A stretch of 64,000 nucleotides of DNA from Panicum virgatum (GCF_016808335.1 NC_053142.1:49471992-49535991), one strand, 5' to 3'. Counted from the first letter of the stretch, positions 1 through 10,957 are shown. Translations and numbers: made by a program. Notes: generated by a model from the letters alone, not told the origin.

Positions 1-3000
1 TATTCTCTCGTATTGTGGAGATAACACAACACCCAGCTGCTGCTGCATCATTTGCCTCCATCATGTTTGCCCCAAGGGGTCAGATTTCCTTCCAAGAGGC
101 AATCTCTAGGTGAGTTAGATATGATCTAGTGAAACATTACATACAAATTTACCTTTTCCATTTTAACACTCGTCATTTGTAGGTGCCAAAGCCAAGGTGT
201 TCCCATATCTCTTATGTATGGAAGAGAGGATCCTTGGGTTAGACCTATTTGGGGAATCAAAGTCAAACAGCAGGTGCCAGAAGCACCTTATTATGAAATC
301 AGCCCTGCCGGCCATTGTCCTCATGATGAGGTCCCAGAGGTTAGAATTGCACTTCATTTATAAATTTCAGCTCTCCTTTTGGTTTTAATGTCATATTCTA
401 ATTAGTAATTTCTAATGGATTTCGGATATACTTTTATTTTCAAGTAGTTCTCTATAAGTGAACAAGATACAAATCAGGGGATCATCATCGAAGTAGATGA
501 CACAATCTAGTTCAAATAACTGCTGGGACTTGGACAGCATGTTGTAGGGTTACTATCCAATGCAATGCTCCTACTGGGAAATGAACGGCATTAGTAGGGT
601 ACTTGCAGAATAAGTATCCTAACCAGATTACATATAGTTAATATAAGAACATAATCATGCATAAACAAAGAAGTTCATGAGTTCTGCAAAAGTAGGAAAA
701 AATGTTTCTCTTTTAAGAGATTATTGGCGTTATTGCTACACAATAATGCTATTGTATGGGGAAATCTGCTAGGAATTTCTATTATAATCTAGAAAATCTT
801 ACTAAGCTTCAGAATTTTATTCTAATGTCACAAATTTGCACAAAGTTACTGTGTAACATGTCCCCTGAACAAGACTATTGGTCTGGCTATACCGGAGTCC
901 CACCATGACATCTCTCCCCTCCTGGAGAAGCAGCTCGTCCTCGAGCTGGAACTTCGGAAATAAGCGCTGAAACTCATCACGGTTAACCCAGGAAGTTTCT
1001 GTTGCAGGAGCTCCCTTCCACTGAACCAAGAACTCCAGATGGCCCCGAGCAAGCCGACTCTTAAGCACTGCTTCTGGCTCTGGAATGACACGACCATGCT
1101 GCAACGGCGGTAAAGCTGGAATCACCACTGGCGGTTCCCCATGAAACGGTTTGAGTAGCCCAACATGAAAGACATCATGAATACGAGTGCCAACTGGAAG
1201 AGCTAGTTTGTAAGCCACATCACCAACGCGCTCCAAGATTTGATACGGCCCAAAGAAACGAGGCCCCAACTTTCCACGGCCTCGCACATTCAGGGAAGCG
1301 GCAGGCCGATGCATCAATCGAAGCCAAACCCACTGTCCCGGTGCATACTCCACTGGACGATGACGCTTATCATAGACAGCCTTGTAGTGTTGCTGAGCCT
1401 GCTCCAAACGGTCCCGTACCTCCGCAAGAAATTCATCCCGGTCGCTCATCGCCTTGTCTACCGCCGGCAAGCGAGCGTCCCCTTGCTCATAGGAACGAAT
1501 GGTTGGAGGATGGCGACCATAAACCACATGGAAGGGAGATGTCTTTAGGGACTGCTGATATGACGAGTTGTAGCAAAACTCTGCCCCCGGAAGCCATTCC
1601 AACCAATTACGTGGCCGATCACCTGTGAGACACCTCAGATACATGGAGACGATCTTGTTTGCTGCCTCGGATTGCCCATCAGACTGCGGATGGAAGGCTG
1701 AAGTGAACTGCAACTTCACACCAGATAATCTGAATAGCTCACGCCAAAATGAGCTTGTGAACACCGGATCGCGATCGCTTACGATCGAGGTAGGAATGCC
1801 ATGTAAACGGACCACCTCTGAAAAGAAAACCCGTGCCACTGAGACTGCTGTATATGGATGAGCAAGAGCAATGAAATGAGCTGCCTTGGAGAAACGATCA
1901 ATGACTGTCAAGATGACGGATTTTCCATTGACTTTGGGCAAAGCTTCAATGAAATCCATGGCCACATCGGACCATACTGATGATGGAACTTCTAGCGGTT
2001 GCAGCAAACCCCCAGGCTGCAAATGTTCACTCTTGTGGCGCTGACAAGTTGAACATGCGCGCACAAAATCTTGCACGACCTTGCGATCATTGGTCACATG
2101 GAAATCAGCTCTAAGGCGATGCAATGTCTTGTGCACTCCTTCATGTCCTATGCCATGGATAGCCTCCAGGATGTTTGAAAGAAGACCAGACGATCCTGAG
2201 ATGAACACGCGGCCCTTGAACAGAATCAGGCCATCAACCACGGACCACTGCACCGGCTTAACGCCCCCACGAACGGCGTCATGCAGTAACGAAAGATCAG
2301 CATCTCCATTGATTTCTTGGCGAACCTGGTCAAACACGGTGAATGTGGGCCCAGACAATGCTGCTAGCTTCCCCTCATGTTCATTGCGCCGAGATAAAGC
2401 ATCGGCGACCACGTTCAAGGCACCGGGTTTGTACTCCACCACGAAGTCGAACCCCAAAAGCTTACTCACCCATTGATGCTGGGGTATTGTTGTCAGGCGC
2501 TGATCCAAAAGGAACCGCAGACTCCGATGATCCGTGCGCACGATGAAGCGCCGACCCCATAGATACGGCCTCCAGTGACGAATCGCTTGCACTAGACCGA
2601 TTAGCTCCCGTTCATAAGCTGCAAGCTTGGCGTGGCGTAGGGCGATTGGCTTGCTGAAGAAAGCCACCGGCCCGCCCCCTTGATGTAGTACCGCGCCGAA
2701 GCCCGAGCCCGATGCGTCGCATTCGACGATGAAGTCGTGGTCGAAGTCCGGTAACTGCAGGACGGGCGCCGCCGTTAAGGCGCGCTGCAAGGCCCGGAAC
2801 GCGCGTTCCGCGTCCTCGTTCCAGCGGAAACCATCCTTCTTGAGCAATGCCGTGAGCGGGGCGGCGATGGTGCCGTAGTCGCAGATGAAGCGCCTGTAGT
2901 AGCCCGCCAAGCCGAGGAAACCCCGAACGGCACGGGCTGAAGTAGGAATCGGCCAGGATAGCACCGCCTCCACCTTCTGTTCGTCGACGGACATGCCACG

Positions 3001-6000
3001 TTCCGAGATGACGTGGCCTAGGTACGCCACCGAGGACAGGCCGAACGCGCACTTGGAGCGCTTGAGGAAGAGTTGATGATCCTGTAACGTGCGAAGAACC
3101 GTACGAACGTGGCGGAGGTGATCCGACCACGATGAGCTGTAAATGAGTATATCATCGAAGAAGACAAGCACGAACCGACGTAGGTACGGCAGGAGGATGT
3201 CGTTCATCATAGCCTGGAATGTCGCCGGTGCATTGGTGAGGCCAAACGGCATCACCAGGAACTCGAACAGGCCTTGATGCGTTCTGAACGCCGTCTTCTC
3301 GACGTCGTCGGGGTGCACGAGTACTTGATGATAACCGGAACGCATGTCCAGCTTGGTGAAGAATCTTGCGCCACGTAGCTCGTCCAAGAGCTCCTCCACC
3401 ACCGGGATCGGGAACTTGTCTTTGATTGTGGCGTCGTTGAGTGCCCGGTAGTCCACACAGAAGCGCCATGTTCTGTCGCGCTTGCGGATCAGTAACGCCG
3501 GGGACGAGAATGCCGATGTACTGTGCCGAATGATGCCCAGGCGTAGCATCTCGTCACACTGCCGCTCGAGCTCGTCTTTTTGGGCGTGGGCGTAGCGGTA
3601 CGGCCGAACGGCGATGGCTCCTGCGCCTTGCTTGAGGCGGATGCGGTGGCATAGATGACGCTCCGGGGGAAGGCCTTGGGGCTCGGCGAAGAGGGAGTCG
3701 AATTCCTCCAGGAGGGTGTCGAGAAGATCGCCGTCACGACTCATCAGAGCAGCGGACGCCAGGCCTGGTGTGGTGTCGGTACCGATCCACGAGACCCGCT
3801 TCCCAGCACGAGTGAAGCACAGCGTGTGCTTCGCGAAGTCCCACAAGATCGGCCCGAGGGTGCCCAGCCATTGGACCCCGAGAACCATGTCGTAGTCGCC
3901 CAAGGGGAGAGCGTAAAGGTCGATGTCGAACGCCTCCCCCTTGATGTCGATGTGCTGCGATGTAGCCTTGCCCGGAGATGCCACGCGGTCACCATTCGCC
4001 ACGGTGACCGAAAGGTTCGGGCACGGGTGGAGTGGAACGCCCGCACGCCGCGCCATGTTGACGTCGATGAAGTTGTGAGAGGAGCCTGAGTCAAGCAGAG
4101 CGATCCCCTTCGTGGTGCCGATGGACACGAGCACCTTCATGGTCTGGCAGCCGCGAGCCCGAACGCCGGTGATCGCGTGGAGGGAGATGCCCGGCATGTC
4201 GTCGGTGGCGGAGATGGTGGCCGCTGTTGGGTACGTGTCCTCGTCATCGAACCCCACGATCTCAATGACGAAGAGTTTCTTGCAGCGGTGACCTGTGACG
4301 AACTTCTCGTCACAATTGTAGCACAGGCCTTCCGCTCGGCGCTGCGTCATCTCGGCTGGAGATAGGCGTCGGCGAGGCAGGGTGGACGTGAGCGACGTGG
4401 CCTTGCCCGAGCCTGCTGGCGCCGAGGACGCCGTGTCGCGGGCCGTTGCCGACGGTGTGGGTGATGTCGTGGTCGCCGCCGACGGAGCTCGGAACGAGGA
4501 ACGTGCGTTCCTAGTGTTGCCGGGGTCGGTCGACGACAGATGCAGCCGCTGCTCGTACGCCCTGGCGAGCATGATGGCGTCGTCGAGCGAGGAGGGTCGG
4601 CGTAGCGCGACATCCGTCTTGAGGGGGTTGACGAGGCCGGCGGTGTACATCTGGACTAGCTGCGCTTCCGTCAGGTCGGCGTCGCGGCACGCGAGGGTGA
4701 GGAACTTGTCGGTGTAGTCGTCCACGGTGCCGTCCCGGCGGAGCATCATGATTTCGCCGATCGGGCTGTCCGTCATGGGCGGGCCGAAACGCTGCTGCAC
4801 CAACTGTGCGAAACGGCGCCACGACGGCGTGCCCGACGTCAGCTCCAGGCGATTGTACCACAGCTGGGCGGTCCCCGTGAGATGCAGGGACGCGTAGGGA
4901 ACGCGACGGCGTTCCGGTGTGTGTTGGCACCGGAAAAACGTTTCGCATCTATTCAGCCATGGTAGTGGATCTTCCTTGCCGTCGAAGGTTGGGAACTCGA
5001 TGCGGGCGCGCGGGTGGAAGCGAGGGTCATCGTCGCCGTCGTCGTCGAGGTCCCGGCGGAGCAGTGGGGGCGTCTCGCGGAGCGGAGGCGGGCCCGACGC
5101 GGAGGCGAAGTTGTCCTCCAGCGCCGGTTCCTTCTCGCCGCGGTGCGCTTTCTCCAGGCGGGAGACGGCGAGGCTCAGGGCGGCGATCTGATTCGAGCCC
5201 TCGAACGCTGCCGCCTGGAGAGTGGTAACCTTGTCCGGCAAGCCATCAAGATGTTTGACCAGCGGAAGCAAGGGTTTGAGGGAGGCGGTCTGCGCGGCGA
5301 GTTCGGAGACCTTGGCGGCGAGGTCGGTGAGAGTGGTGAGCATCTCGTCGACGGTCGTCTCTAGGGAGTTCTTCTCGCCGTCTTCCCCCATGGACACGGA
5401 ACCAGAGACTCCTGATACCAAGATGTCACGGGCTAGGGATGTATGAGAGTTGGTACTTGGAATGTTGCGGAGATTGTATTCGAAGGAAGTAGGCGGCCGT
5501 GGCCCTGGACCTCGGCGACACGCCGGAGCTATGGCTGAAGCTCTCGGCGCGGCAAGGAGGCAGGAACCCAGGCCAATGTTTTGATACAATCTTAGATGCA
5601 AACTAATCACAGGTCAGGGCTTATATATGCCAAGCCTGGAAACACACAAAGGAAACAAACTCTAACCGAATCAATCTTATCTAACCAAACCGACTAGGAC
5701 TCCTTCCTTGATTTGCTGCGCCTGCTATACCGGAGTCCCACCATGACACACTAAAGACTAGTGCCTGAGTTTGTAATTTTGAAATACATCCATGCAATAA
5801 TAATACAAAAAGCCAACAGCAGGTACCAGGCATTACCTTGAAAAAGTGCGACAAAAGTTTTTGTTTTTTTTCCCTTCTGGTGGTTAAAGGCAAGCTCTAT
5901 GCAAATATCTATGACCCTTAAAGTGCAAATGGGAGCAAAAATAAAACTAGAGGGGTAAATAAATTTGTGAAGAGTGATAAATCAGTCTCTACTCAGCAGT

Positions 6001-9000
6001 AAGCGAATTATTTGTGGTATTTTTCATGATATGATTTTCTGATGGATGCATGAAACAAGGATTACAACATTCACACATGGTAGTCCTGATTTAGTGCAGT
6101 TGCAATCAGCTGGCAATAACAATTCCTTAATTACAGTATGAGCCAGGGATCTCTTATTCATCTGTAGTGGCCATGTACAATTGATAGCCTCTAAGAAGCT
6201 CAGTATCTTGTAGAACATTACATACTCTCTGGAGATCATTGTCTTCAACGATTGAATCGGCAGCTCCACCTCAGTTTTACAAAAATATTTTTTCTTGTTG
6301 GACCTTTGTGTCACTGCCAACTGGCTAACAAGTCGATGAGAGTGGCGACTGTCGTGGGGTTTCTAGGGGTACCCACAGCCGGGTGGCGGAGCGCACCCGC
6401 CTATTCCCTGTGAGGGAGTACTCGGGGAAGTACTAGGCGATGGGGCTGAATCTATGCTGAGACAAGGACTCAGGAACACACGATTTAGAGTGGTTCGGGC
6501 CGCCGGAGCGTAATACCCTACGTCCACTGGGAGATGTATTGTTTTTGGTGGTGTGTATGAATCTATCCTCTGCTGGCCTTGGCTCTTTTCCAGCCTGAGG
6601 ACTTCTAGCGGCGCCCCCTCCTTTTATAGATCAAGGGGGAGCGGATACATTGGACGTTGGGCCCCGACAAGTGGGCCCAACGTGCTATGCAGCATACTGC
6701 GCAGAGTACTTAAAAGACAACAGTGGTTACGAATCTTTTCCTCCGATATGCGTACTGCTGCTCTTCTGACCCAGGGAGGTCTTTCCTTGTCCCGTCAGCT
6801 AGGTGCCCGTTGGAGTAGCGTAGCTTGCGGCGTGGCCTGCTGAGGCTATTATGTAGGCGTCATAATGGGCGAAACCGAGCCGTTGTATCCATCTGCTATG
6901 GCAGACTGGCAGGCGCGGCGTGGGCGGCGCCGGCGGCTCCACTACCTTGGTAATACGCGATCAATAGTGCCTCCTGGTCAAAGAATCGCCTCGGCTTCTA
7001 CTGTATCAATGCGGGGCGTCCACCTACCGCAATAAATGCAGTGGTGGGTGAGGCTTTGTATGGAGACCAAGCACCCTTGTATACGTGTCCGCGCCGGACC
7101 ACCCAGAGGTAGGGCGTCGACTTCTTCCCTTAGCGAGGGGTCCGGTTACCATACAAGATGTCCGGGACCCTATGAGGGGTTCGAGACTTCCACGGGGGTC
7201 CGGCCCCCTTGCGGGGTCCGGAGCCCCGGCTGTTCGGGCTGAGCGCCTGCCTCCTCCGGGACACGCGTCGTTCCCGAACCTTTCCCAGTCGTGAGGCAGG
7301 TCCGGAACCGTTGCTGAGGGATCAGGACTTCGGACCACAGGGGTCCGGCTGTTTGGACGTAGTCAAGGATAACTACAAGACCCTTGCCTAGACACAGCAA
7401 GAGGGGGTACCCCAGTCCTGGGGTACCGACAGTGGCCCCCGGGCCCACCTCGGGAGAGGTACGAACCCGCGGGTGGGGCCTCCATCGTGATGTGTCTCTA
7501 TGCAGTCTGATTGCGTTGGTGTGCTCATGGAGAGAGAGAGCGGGTGTCCCGGACCCCTGAGGGCCGGTTCACCTGTTGCCAGGTTCTGGTTCTGAGTGCT
7601 CTCCACAGGGCGACGAAGGTGTAGGCTTAGGGTGCGGAACCAAGCTAAGCGGCTACACTGATCTCGTATCGCTCGGGGAGCAAGCACCTCTTCCCGGACC
7701 TAGCTCTAGCTTGAGTCGACCGTGGCGAGCGGTCTCCGCCGGAGCGGGCCACCGGAGTGGACTTGGAGCGACCGTGGCGAGCGGTCTCCGCCGGAGCGGG
7801 CCACCGGAGTGGACTTGGAGCGACCGTGGCGAGCGGTCTCCGCCGGAGCGGGCCACCGGAGTGGACTTGGAGCGACCGTGGCGAGCGGTCTCCGCCGGAG
7901 CGGGCCACCGGAGTGGACTTGGAGCGACCGTGGCGAGCGGTCTCCGCCGGAGCGGGCCACCGGAGTGGACTTGGAGCGACCGTGGCGAGCGGTCTCCGCC
8001 GGAGCGGGCCACCGGAGTGGACTTGGATCGTTGCTGACGATCCGACGAAGCATGTTACCGGACCTTATGGTAAGATGTAAAGAAACCAAGCCTTATACTA
8101 GAAGGGAGCCCGGGACTCCTAAAGACAGCAGACTCGGATACTAGAGCACTTGTATCAGGGTAGCGAAGTACGTAAATTTAGGGTACATTACCAGGCTAAG
8201 CTACGCGGATCTTCTCTACCCCAGGATACAAATACCACTTCTCCAGAGCAGGTCCTTAGGAGTCCGGACTGCCTTCCAGCTAGAAGGGGTGTCTTCACCT
8301 GACCACGAGCCAGCAACTTAACTTGGATTGTTAGCAACAAGGGAAACTCCGTTCAAGAGGAAAGAATAGTTAAACCAAGGCGAATAAATGTAATCAGGAT
8401 GGAGCCTAGGTAAAACTGAGAAGAAAATCTCCTTTATTATTGTGGTTGTTACGGTATACATCAGAGGTCGGGATTACGAGGTCGGACCTCCACCGCTCCG
8501 GACCGCTTTTTGCCTGTTTGTGTGATAGGGCCAGAGGTCGGGTTTACAAGGTCGGACCTTGACCGCTCTGGACACACGTAGGCGCCACGTTTTTACAAAG
8601 GAGGAACTCTCTCTTAGTCTTTTCTTAGGAGTAACCTACGGCTGCATGCTATACAGCGTGTCCTTCTCCGGTTGGAAGTGGTGCGACCACTCCCGAATTC
8701 TTCATAATCGTCGGAGGCGAAGGCGCCCTGGATGTGCCTGAACCGCATCATCCAGCATCACCTCGGGAGCTCGGGGGATCCCTCCTTGCCTAAGAGCTGT
8801 CACATGCTTATATGGCATGAGACAAATTCTTTGGCTTTGAGTGGGAGAGGCCCCCAGCTGTCGTCGTCGTCTGCCGATGGAAACCAGACGCCCTTGCGCA
8901 GCAGATGGACCGGACGTGGAGCGCGGAGAGGTGCGGTCGTTCGCCGGCTTGTCCTTGGTGCTAGCGCCAGGGGTCCCCGCGCCTGGCGACCGGGGCTTGT

Positions 9001-10957
9001 CTGGAGCAGCACCGAGCTACGCTGAGGCGGATCTCCGGTGCTGGCGACGGCCGGACGACACGGCCAACTTCCTCCGGGATGGCCGTCGGCTCCGGGCTCC
9101 ATGTTGAGAGAAAGCCTTGAGCCGACGTCATGCCGTTGGAGAGGAAGGATGGCTGTTGCTTGAGAGAAAACCTTGAGCCGACACTGGGATGGCGCGGGGC
9201 AGCATGCGACAGGCGTCGCTCCCGCGCACCACCGTGCCGGCTCTGAGGCGTCGCAGTGGTGACGCACAGCAGGCGCAGCTGCCGTGCACCGTCGGACCGA
9301 GGGCGCTGGCGCCCCAGTGCCACAGCATGCGGCGTGGGTGCCACCATGCCCCTCTTCATCTTCTTGTCCGTCGTTGCCGAGGATGAACACGGCCCCAGAA
9401 GCCTGAAGATCCAGCCAGCGCCTATTCTTCCCCACGGACGGCGCCAAAATGTCGTGGGGTTTCTAGGGGTACCCACAGCCGGGTGGCGGAGCGCACCCGC
9501 CTATTCCCTGTGAGGGAGTACTCGGGGAAGTACTAGGCGATGGGGCTGAATCTATGCTGAGACAAGGACTCAGGAACACACGATTTAGAGTGGTTCGGGC
9601 CGCCGGAGCGTAATACCCTACGTCCACTGGGAGATGTATTGTTCTTGGTGGTGTGTATGAATCTATCCTCTGCTGGCCTTGGCTCTTTTCCAGCCTGAGG
9701 TCTTCTAGCGGCGCCCCCTCCTTTTATAGATCAAGGGGGAGCGGATACATTGGACGTTGGGCCCCGACAAGTGGGCCCAACGTGCTGTGCAGCATACTGC
9801 GCAGAGTATTTAAAAGACAACAGTGGTTACGAATCTTTTCCTCCGATATGCGTATTGCTGCTCTTCTGACCCAGGGAGGTCTTTTCTTGTCCCGTCATCT
9901 AGGTGCCCGTTGGAGTAGCGTAGCTTGCGGCGTGGCCTGCTGAGGCTATTATGTAGGCGTCATAATGGGCGAAACCGAGCCGTCGTATCCATCTGCTATG
10001 GCAGACTGGCAGGAGCGGCGTGGGCGGCGCCGGCGGCTCCACTACCTTGGTAATACGCGATCAATAGTGCCTCCTGGTCAAAGAATCGCCTCGGCTTCTA
10101 CTGTATCAATGCGGGGCGTCCACCTACCGCAATAAATGCAGTGGTGGGTGAGGCTTTGTATGGAGACCAAGCGCCCTTGTATACGTGTCCGCGCCGGACC
10201 ACCCAGAGGTAGGGCGTCGACTTCTTCCCTTAGCGAGGGGTCCGGTTACCATACAAGAGGTCCGGGACCCTATGAGGGGTTCGGGACTTCCACGGGGGTC
10301 CGGCCCCCTTGCGGGGTCCGGAGCCCCGGCTGTTCGGGCTGAGCGCCTGCCTCCTCCGGGACACGCGTCGTTCCCGGACCTTTCCCAGTCGTGAGGCAGG
10401 TCCGGAACCGTTGCCGAGGGATCAGGACTTCGGACCACAGGGGTCCGGCTGTTTGGACGTAGTCAAGGATAACTACAAGACCCTTGCCTAGACACAGCAA
10501 GAGGGGGTGCCCCAGTCCTGGGGTACCGACAGCGACCTACTCCGATCTTTAAACATTTCTTGAGGCACAGATGTTTGAACTCCAGAATGGTGGTCCTATT
10601 TGGGTTGGGAGAGTGTATTTTAATTACCACACTCCTAGAAACTTTCTAGGATAGTTTACTTGATTATGGTAGTTTGTATATCAACGAAATCTGTAATAAT
10701 TTTCTGTCCATCAGGTTATAAACTACTTACTCCGTGGGTGGCTGAAGAACCTCGAGTCTGATGGTTCAATCGACCTGCCGTTTCTCGAAGAACCCAGCTA
10801 TGCTGAGCATGGTGTGTCGAGGGAGCTGGAATTTATCAGAGAAGGGTCAAGGAAATCAGTTAGTGTGCGGCTCTATGGTTCCAAAATTTCTCTCTGGAGC
10901 CAGCTGAGCTCATTCTTGAACACTCGTGCCTCCAATTCGCGGGTAGTCTCTAGATGA
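1..10957 (+). CDS. PPH: pheophytinase (PPH/NYC3-type alpha/beta hydrolase), 3' part
   Basis: Chloroplast hydrolase that removes the phytol tail from pheophytin during chlorophyll breakdown (family knowledge). The 5' exons lie left of the window. Visible coding exons are 1-109 (frame starts at base 3), 183-339 and 10715-10957, ending in TGA at 10955-10957. The first shows ITQHPAAAASFASIMFAP. The second shows GREDPWVRPIWG and ISPAGHCPHDEVPE, which holds the catalytic His region. The last begins VINYLLRGWLKNLES and includes a RELEF...LYGS tail like Arabidopsis PPH. Junctions are GT-AG: phase 2 between the first two exons (AG|G = Arg) and phase 0 at VPE|VIN. The last intron spans 340-10714 and hosts two LTR retrotransposons, yet splice sites and frame are intact. 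The general family call is very secure. The choice of PPH over a paralogous hydrolase rests on remembered similarity. Confidence 0.82.
817..5391 (-). CDS. gag-pol polyprotein of the Ty3/gypsy element
   Basis: One uninterrupted frame of about 1520 residues encodes all retrotransposon functions. I place the start at the Met of MGEDGEKNS (5391), because the 73 codons upstream in the open frame overlap the primer site and LTR edge. Order along the protein (rough residues): gag; a zinc knuckle CYNCDEKFVTGHRC near 355; protease with LLDSGSSHNFID near 430; reverse transcriptase with FDDILIYS near 745; RNase H; integrase with an H-H-C-C finger (GHEGVHKTLH, CSTCQ) near 1085 and D-D-E core; and a chromodomain (FLVQWKG...TSWV) near 1450. 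The chromodomain is thought to steer insertion into particular chromatin. The frame reads through the purine tract and LTR stub into flanking intron, so the final residues are not native. No internal stop or frameshift was seen, which suggests recent activity apart from the LTR loss. Confidence 0.88.
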   Translation of the reverse strand: MGEDGEKNSLETTVDEMLTTLTDLAAKVSELAAQTASLKPLLPLVKHLDGLPDKVTTLQAAAFEGSNQIAALSLAVSRLEKAHRGEKEPALEDNFASASGPPPLRETPPLLRRDLDDDGDDDPRFHPRARIEFPTFDGKEDPLPWLNRCETFFRCQHTPERRRVPYASLHLTGTAQLWYNRLELTSGTPSWRRFAQLVQQRFGPPMTDSPIGEIMMLRRDGTVDDYTDKFLTLACRDADLTEAQLVQMYTAGLVNPLKTDVALRRPSSLDDAIMLARAYEQRLHLSSTDPGNTRNARSSFRAPSAATTTSPTPSATARDTASSAPAGSGKATSLTSTLPRRRLSPAEMTQRRAEGLCYNCDEKFVTGHRCKKLFVIEIVGFDDEDTYPTAATISATDDMPGISLHAITGVRARGCQTMKVLVSIGTTKGIALLDSGSSHNFIDVNMARRAGVPLHPCPNLSVTVANGDRVASPGKATSQHIDIKGEAFDIDLYALPLGDYDMVLGVQWLGTLGPILWDFAKHTLCFTRAGKRVSWIGTDTTPGLASAALMSRDGDLLDTLLEEFDSLFAEPQGLPPERHLCHRIRLKQGAGAIAVRPYRYAHAQKDELERQCDEMLRLGIIRHSTSAFSSPALLIRKRDRTWRFCVDYRALNDATIKDKFPIPVVEELLDELRGARFFTKLDMRSGYHQVLVHPDDVEKTAFRTHQGLFEFLVMPFGLTNAPATFQAMMNDILLPYLRRFVLVFFDDILIYSSSWSDHLRHVRTVLRTLQDHQLFLKRSKCAFGLSSVAYLGHVISERGMSVDEQKVEAVLSWPIPTSARAVRGFLGLAGYYRRFICDYGTIAAPLTALLKKDGFRWNEDAERAFRALQRALTAAPVLQLPDFDHDFIVECDASGSGFGAVLHQGGGPVAFFSKPIALRHAKLAAYERELIGLVQAIRHWRPYLWGRRFIVRTDHRSLRFLLDQRLTTIPQHQWVSKLLGFDFVVEYKPGALNVVADALSRRNEHEGKLAALSGPTFTVFDQVRQEINGDADLSLLHDAVRGGVKPVQWSVVDGLILFKGRVFISGSSGLLSNILEAIHGIGHEGVHKTLHRLRADFHVTNDRKVVQDFVRACSTCQRHKSEHLQPGGLLQPLEVPSSVWSDVAMDFIEALPKVNGKSVILTVIDRFSKAAHFIALAHPYTAVSVARVFFSEVVRLHGIPTSIVSDRDPVFTSSFWRELFRLSGVKLQFTSAFHPQSDGQSEAANKIVSMYLRCLTGDRPRNWLEWLPGAEFCYNSSYQQSLKTSPFHVVYGRHPPTIRSYEQGDARLPAVDKAMSDRDEFLAEVRDRLEQAQQHYKAVYDKRHRPVEYAPGQWVWLRLMHRPAASLNVRGRGKLGPRFFGPYQILERVGDVAYKLALPVGTRIHDVFHVGLLKPFHGEPPVVIPALPPLQHGRVIPEPEAVLKSRLARGHLEFLVQWKGAPATETSWVNRDEFQRLFPKFQLEDELLLQEGRDVMVGLRYSQTNSLVQGTCYTVTLCKFVTLE
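886..5748 (-). mobile_element. Ty3/gypsy chromovirus-type LTR retrotransposon, 3' LTR truncated
   Basis: On the minus strand the 5' LTR runs from TGTCATGGTGGGACTCC at 5748 to about 5597 (roughly 150 bp). It has a TATATAA-type box at about 5620-5630. A weak tRNA-Met-like primer site (GTATCAAAAC) lies at 5579-5589. One long ORF fills the interior. A purine tract GGAGGGGAGAGA (911-922) precedes the 3' LTR, of which only the first 25 bp survive (886-910, identical to the 5' LTR end). Sequence left of 886 is unlike the LTR, so the 3' LTR was lost by deletion and no target-site duplication can be read. The very short LTR, the single ORF and the C-terminal chromodomain suggest a Reina-like chromovirus; lineage is inferred. 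Confidence 0.85.
5597..5748 (-). repeat. 5' LTR of the Ty3/gypsy element
   Basis: About 152 bp, starting TG at 5748 and ending CA at 5597 (minus strand), with a TATATAA-like promoter box at 5620-5630. It is unusually short for a gypsy LTR. Only its outer 25 bp are matched at the other end of the element (886-910). Confidence 0.7.
6350..7431 (-). repeat. 3' LTR of the non-autonomous element
   Basis: 1082 bp, 98.6 percent identical by eye to the copy at 9450-10531. A TATA-like TCTATAAAAG lies on the minus strand at 6621-6630. Short frames inside it recur in the partner LTR and are not genes. Confidence 0.9.
7718..8029. repeat. six tandem copies of a 52-bp unit
   Basis: The unit begins GACCGTGGCGAGCGGTCTCC and repeats from 7718, 7770, 7822, 7874, 7926 and 7978. 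Copies are essentially identical apart from the last base or two. Because 52 is not a multiple of three, all frames on both strands stay open and give spurious repeat proteins. The array sits in the interior of the non-autonomous LTR element. Confidence 0.92.
8462..8573. repeat. short imperfect repeat in the LTR-element interior
   Basis: A motif reading CAGAGGTCGGG-TTACnAGGTCGGACC and CACCGCTCnGGAC appears at 8462-8504 and again at 8531-8573, about 69 bp apart. A second pair, CTTGAGAGAAAnCCTTGAGCC, lies at about 9103-9126 and 9159-9182. Their role is unknown; they may be packaging or leader sequences. Confidence 0.6.
9450..10531 (-). repeat. 5' LTR of the non-autonomous element
   Basis: Partner of 6350-7431. 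In element orientation this is the upstream LTR and carries the promoter (TATA-like box at 9721-9730), with the primer binding site just inside at 9431-9449. Confidence 0.9.

Larger units (their letters stand above)
6350..10531 (-). mobile_element. non-autonomous LTR retrotransposon with 1082-bp LTRs
   Basis: Two direct repeats of 1082 bp (6350-7431 and 9450-10531) start TGTCG and end CCGACA. The element is flanked by a perfect 5-bp target-site duplication GCGAC (6345-6349 and 10532-10536). It lies on the minus strand: TTTTGGCGCCGTCCGTGGGG at about 9430-9449 matches the primer site used by many plant Ty3/gypsy (Tat/RIRE2-like) elements, and a G-rich tract follows 7432. The 2.0-kb interior has no protease, reverse transcriptase or integrase. 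It holds six 52-bp tandem repeats and GC-rich frames without recognisable domains. It must therefore be mobilised by a related autonomous element. I counted 15 substitutions and no indels between the LTRs (about 1.4 percent), so the insertion is young. Confidence 0.9.
340..10714 (+). other. last intron of the pheophytinase gene, 10.4 kb, transposon-filled
   Basis: It begins GTTAGA after the codon for Glu in DEVPE and ends CATCAG before VINYLL. About 9 kb of it is two LTR elements (886-5748 and 6350-10531). Pieces 340-885, 5749-6344 and 10537-10714 show no coding potential and look like the original intron. Removing the two elements leaves roughly 1.3 kb, an ordinary plant intron size. Confidence 0.8.

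Noticed and set aside
7718..8029. CRISPR-like direct repeat array
   Set aside because: Copies are contiguous with no spacers and the genome is plant nuclear DNA.
7576..8144. Repeat proteins in several frames on both strands
   Set aside because: They are products of the 52-bp tandem array inside the LTR element; the unit length keeps all frames open. Not genes.
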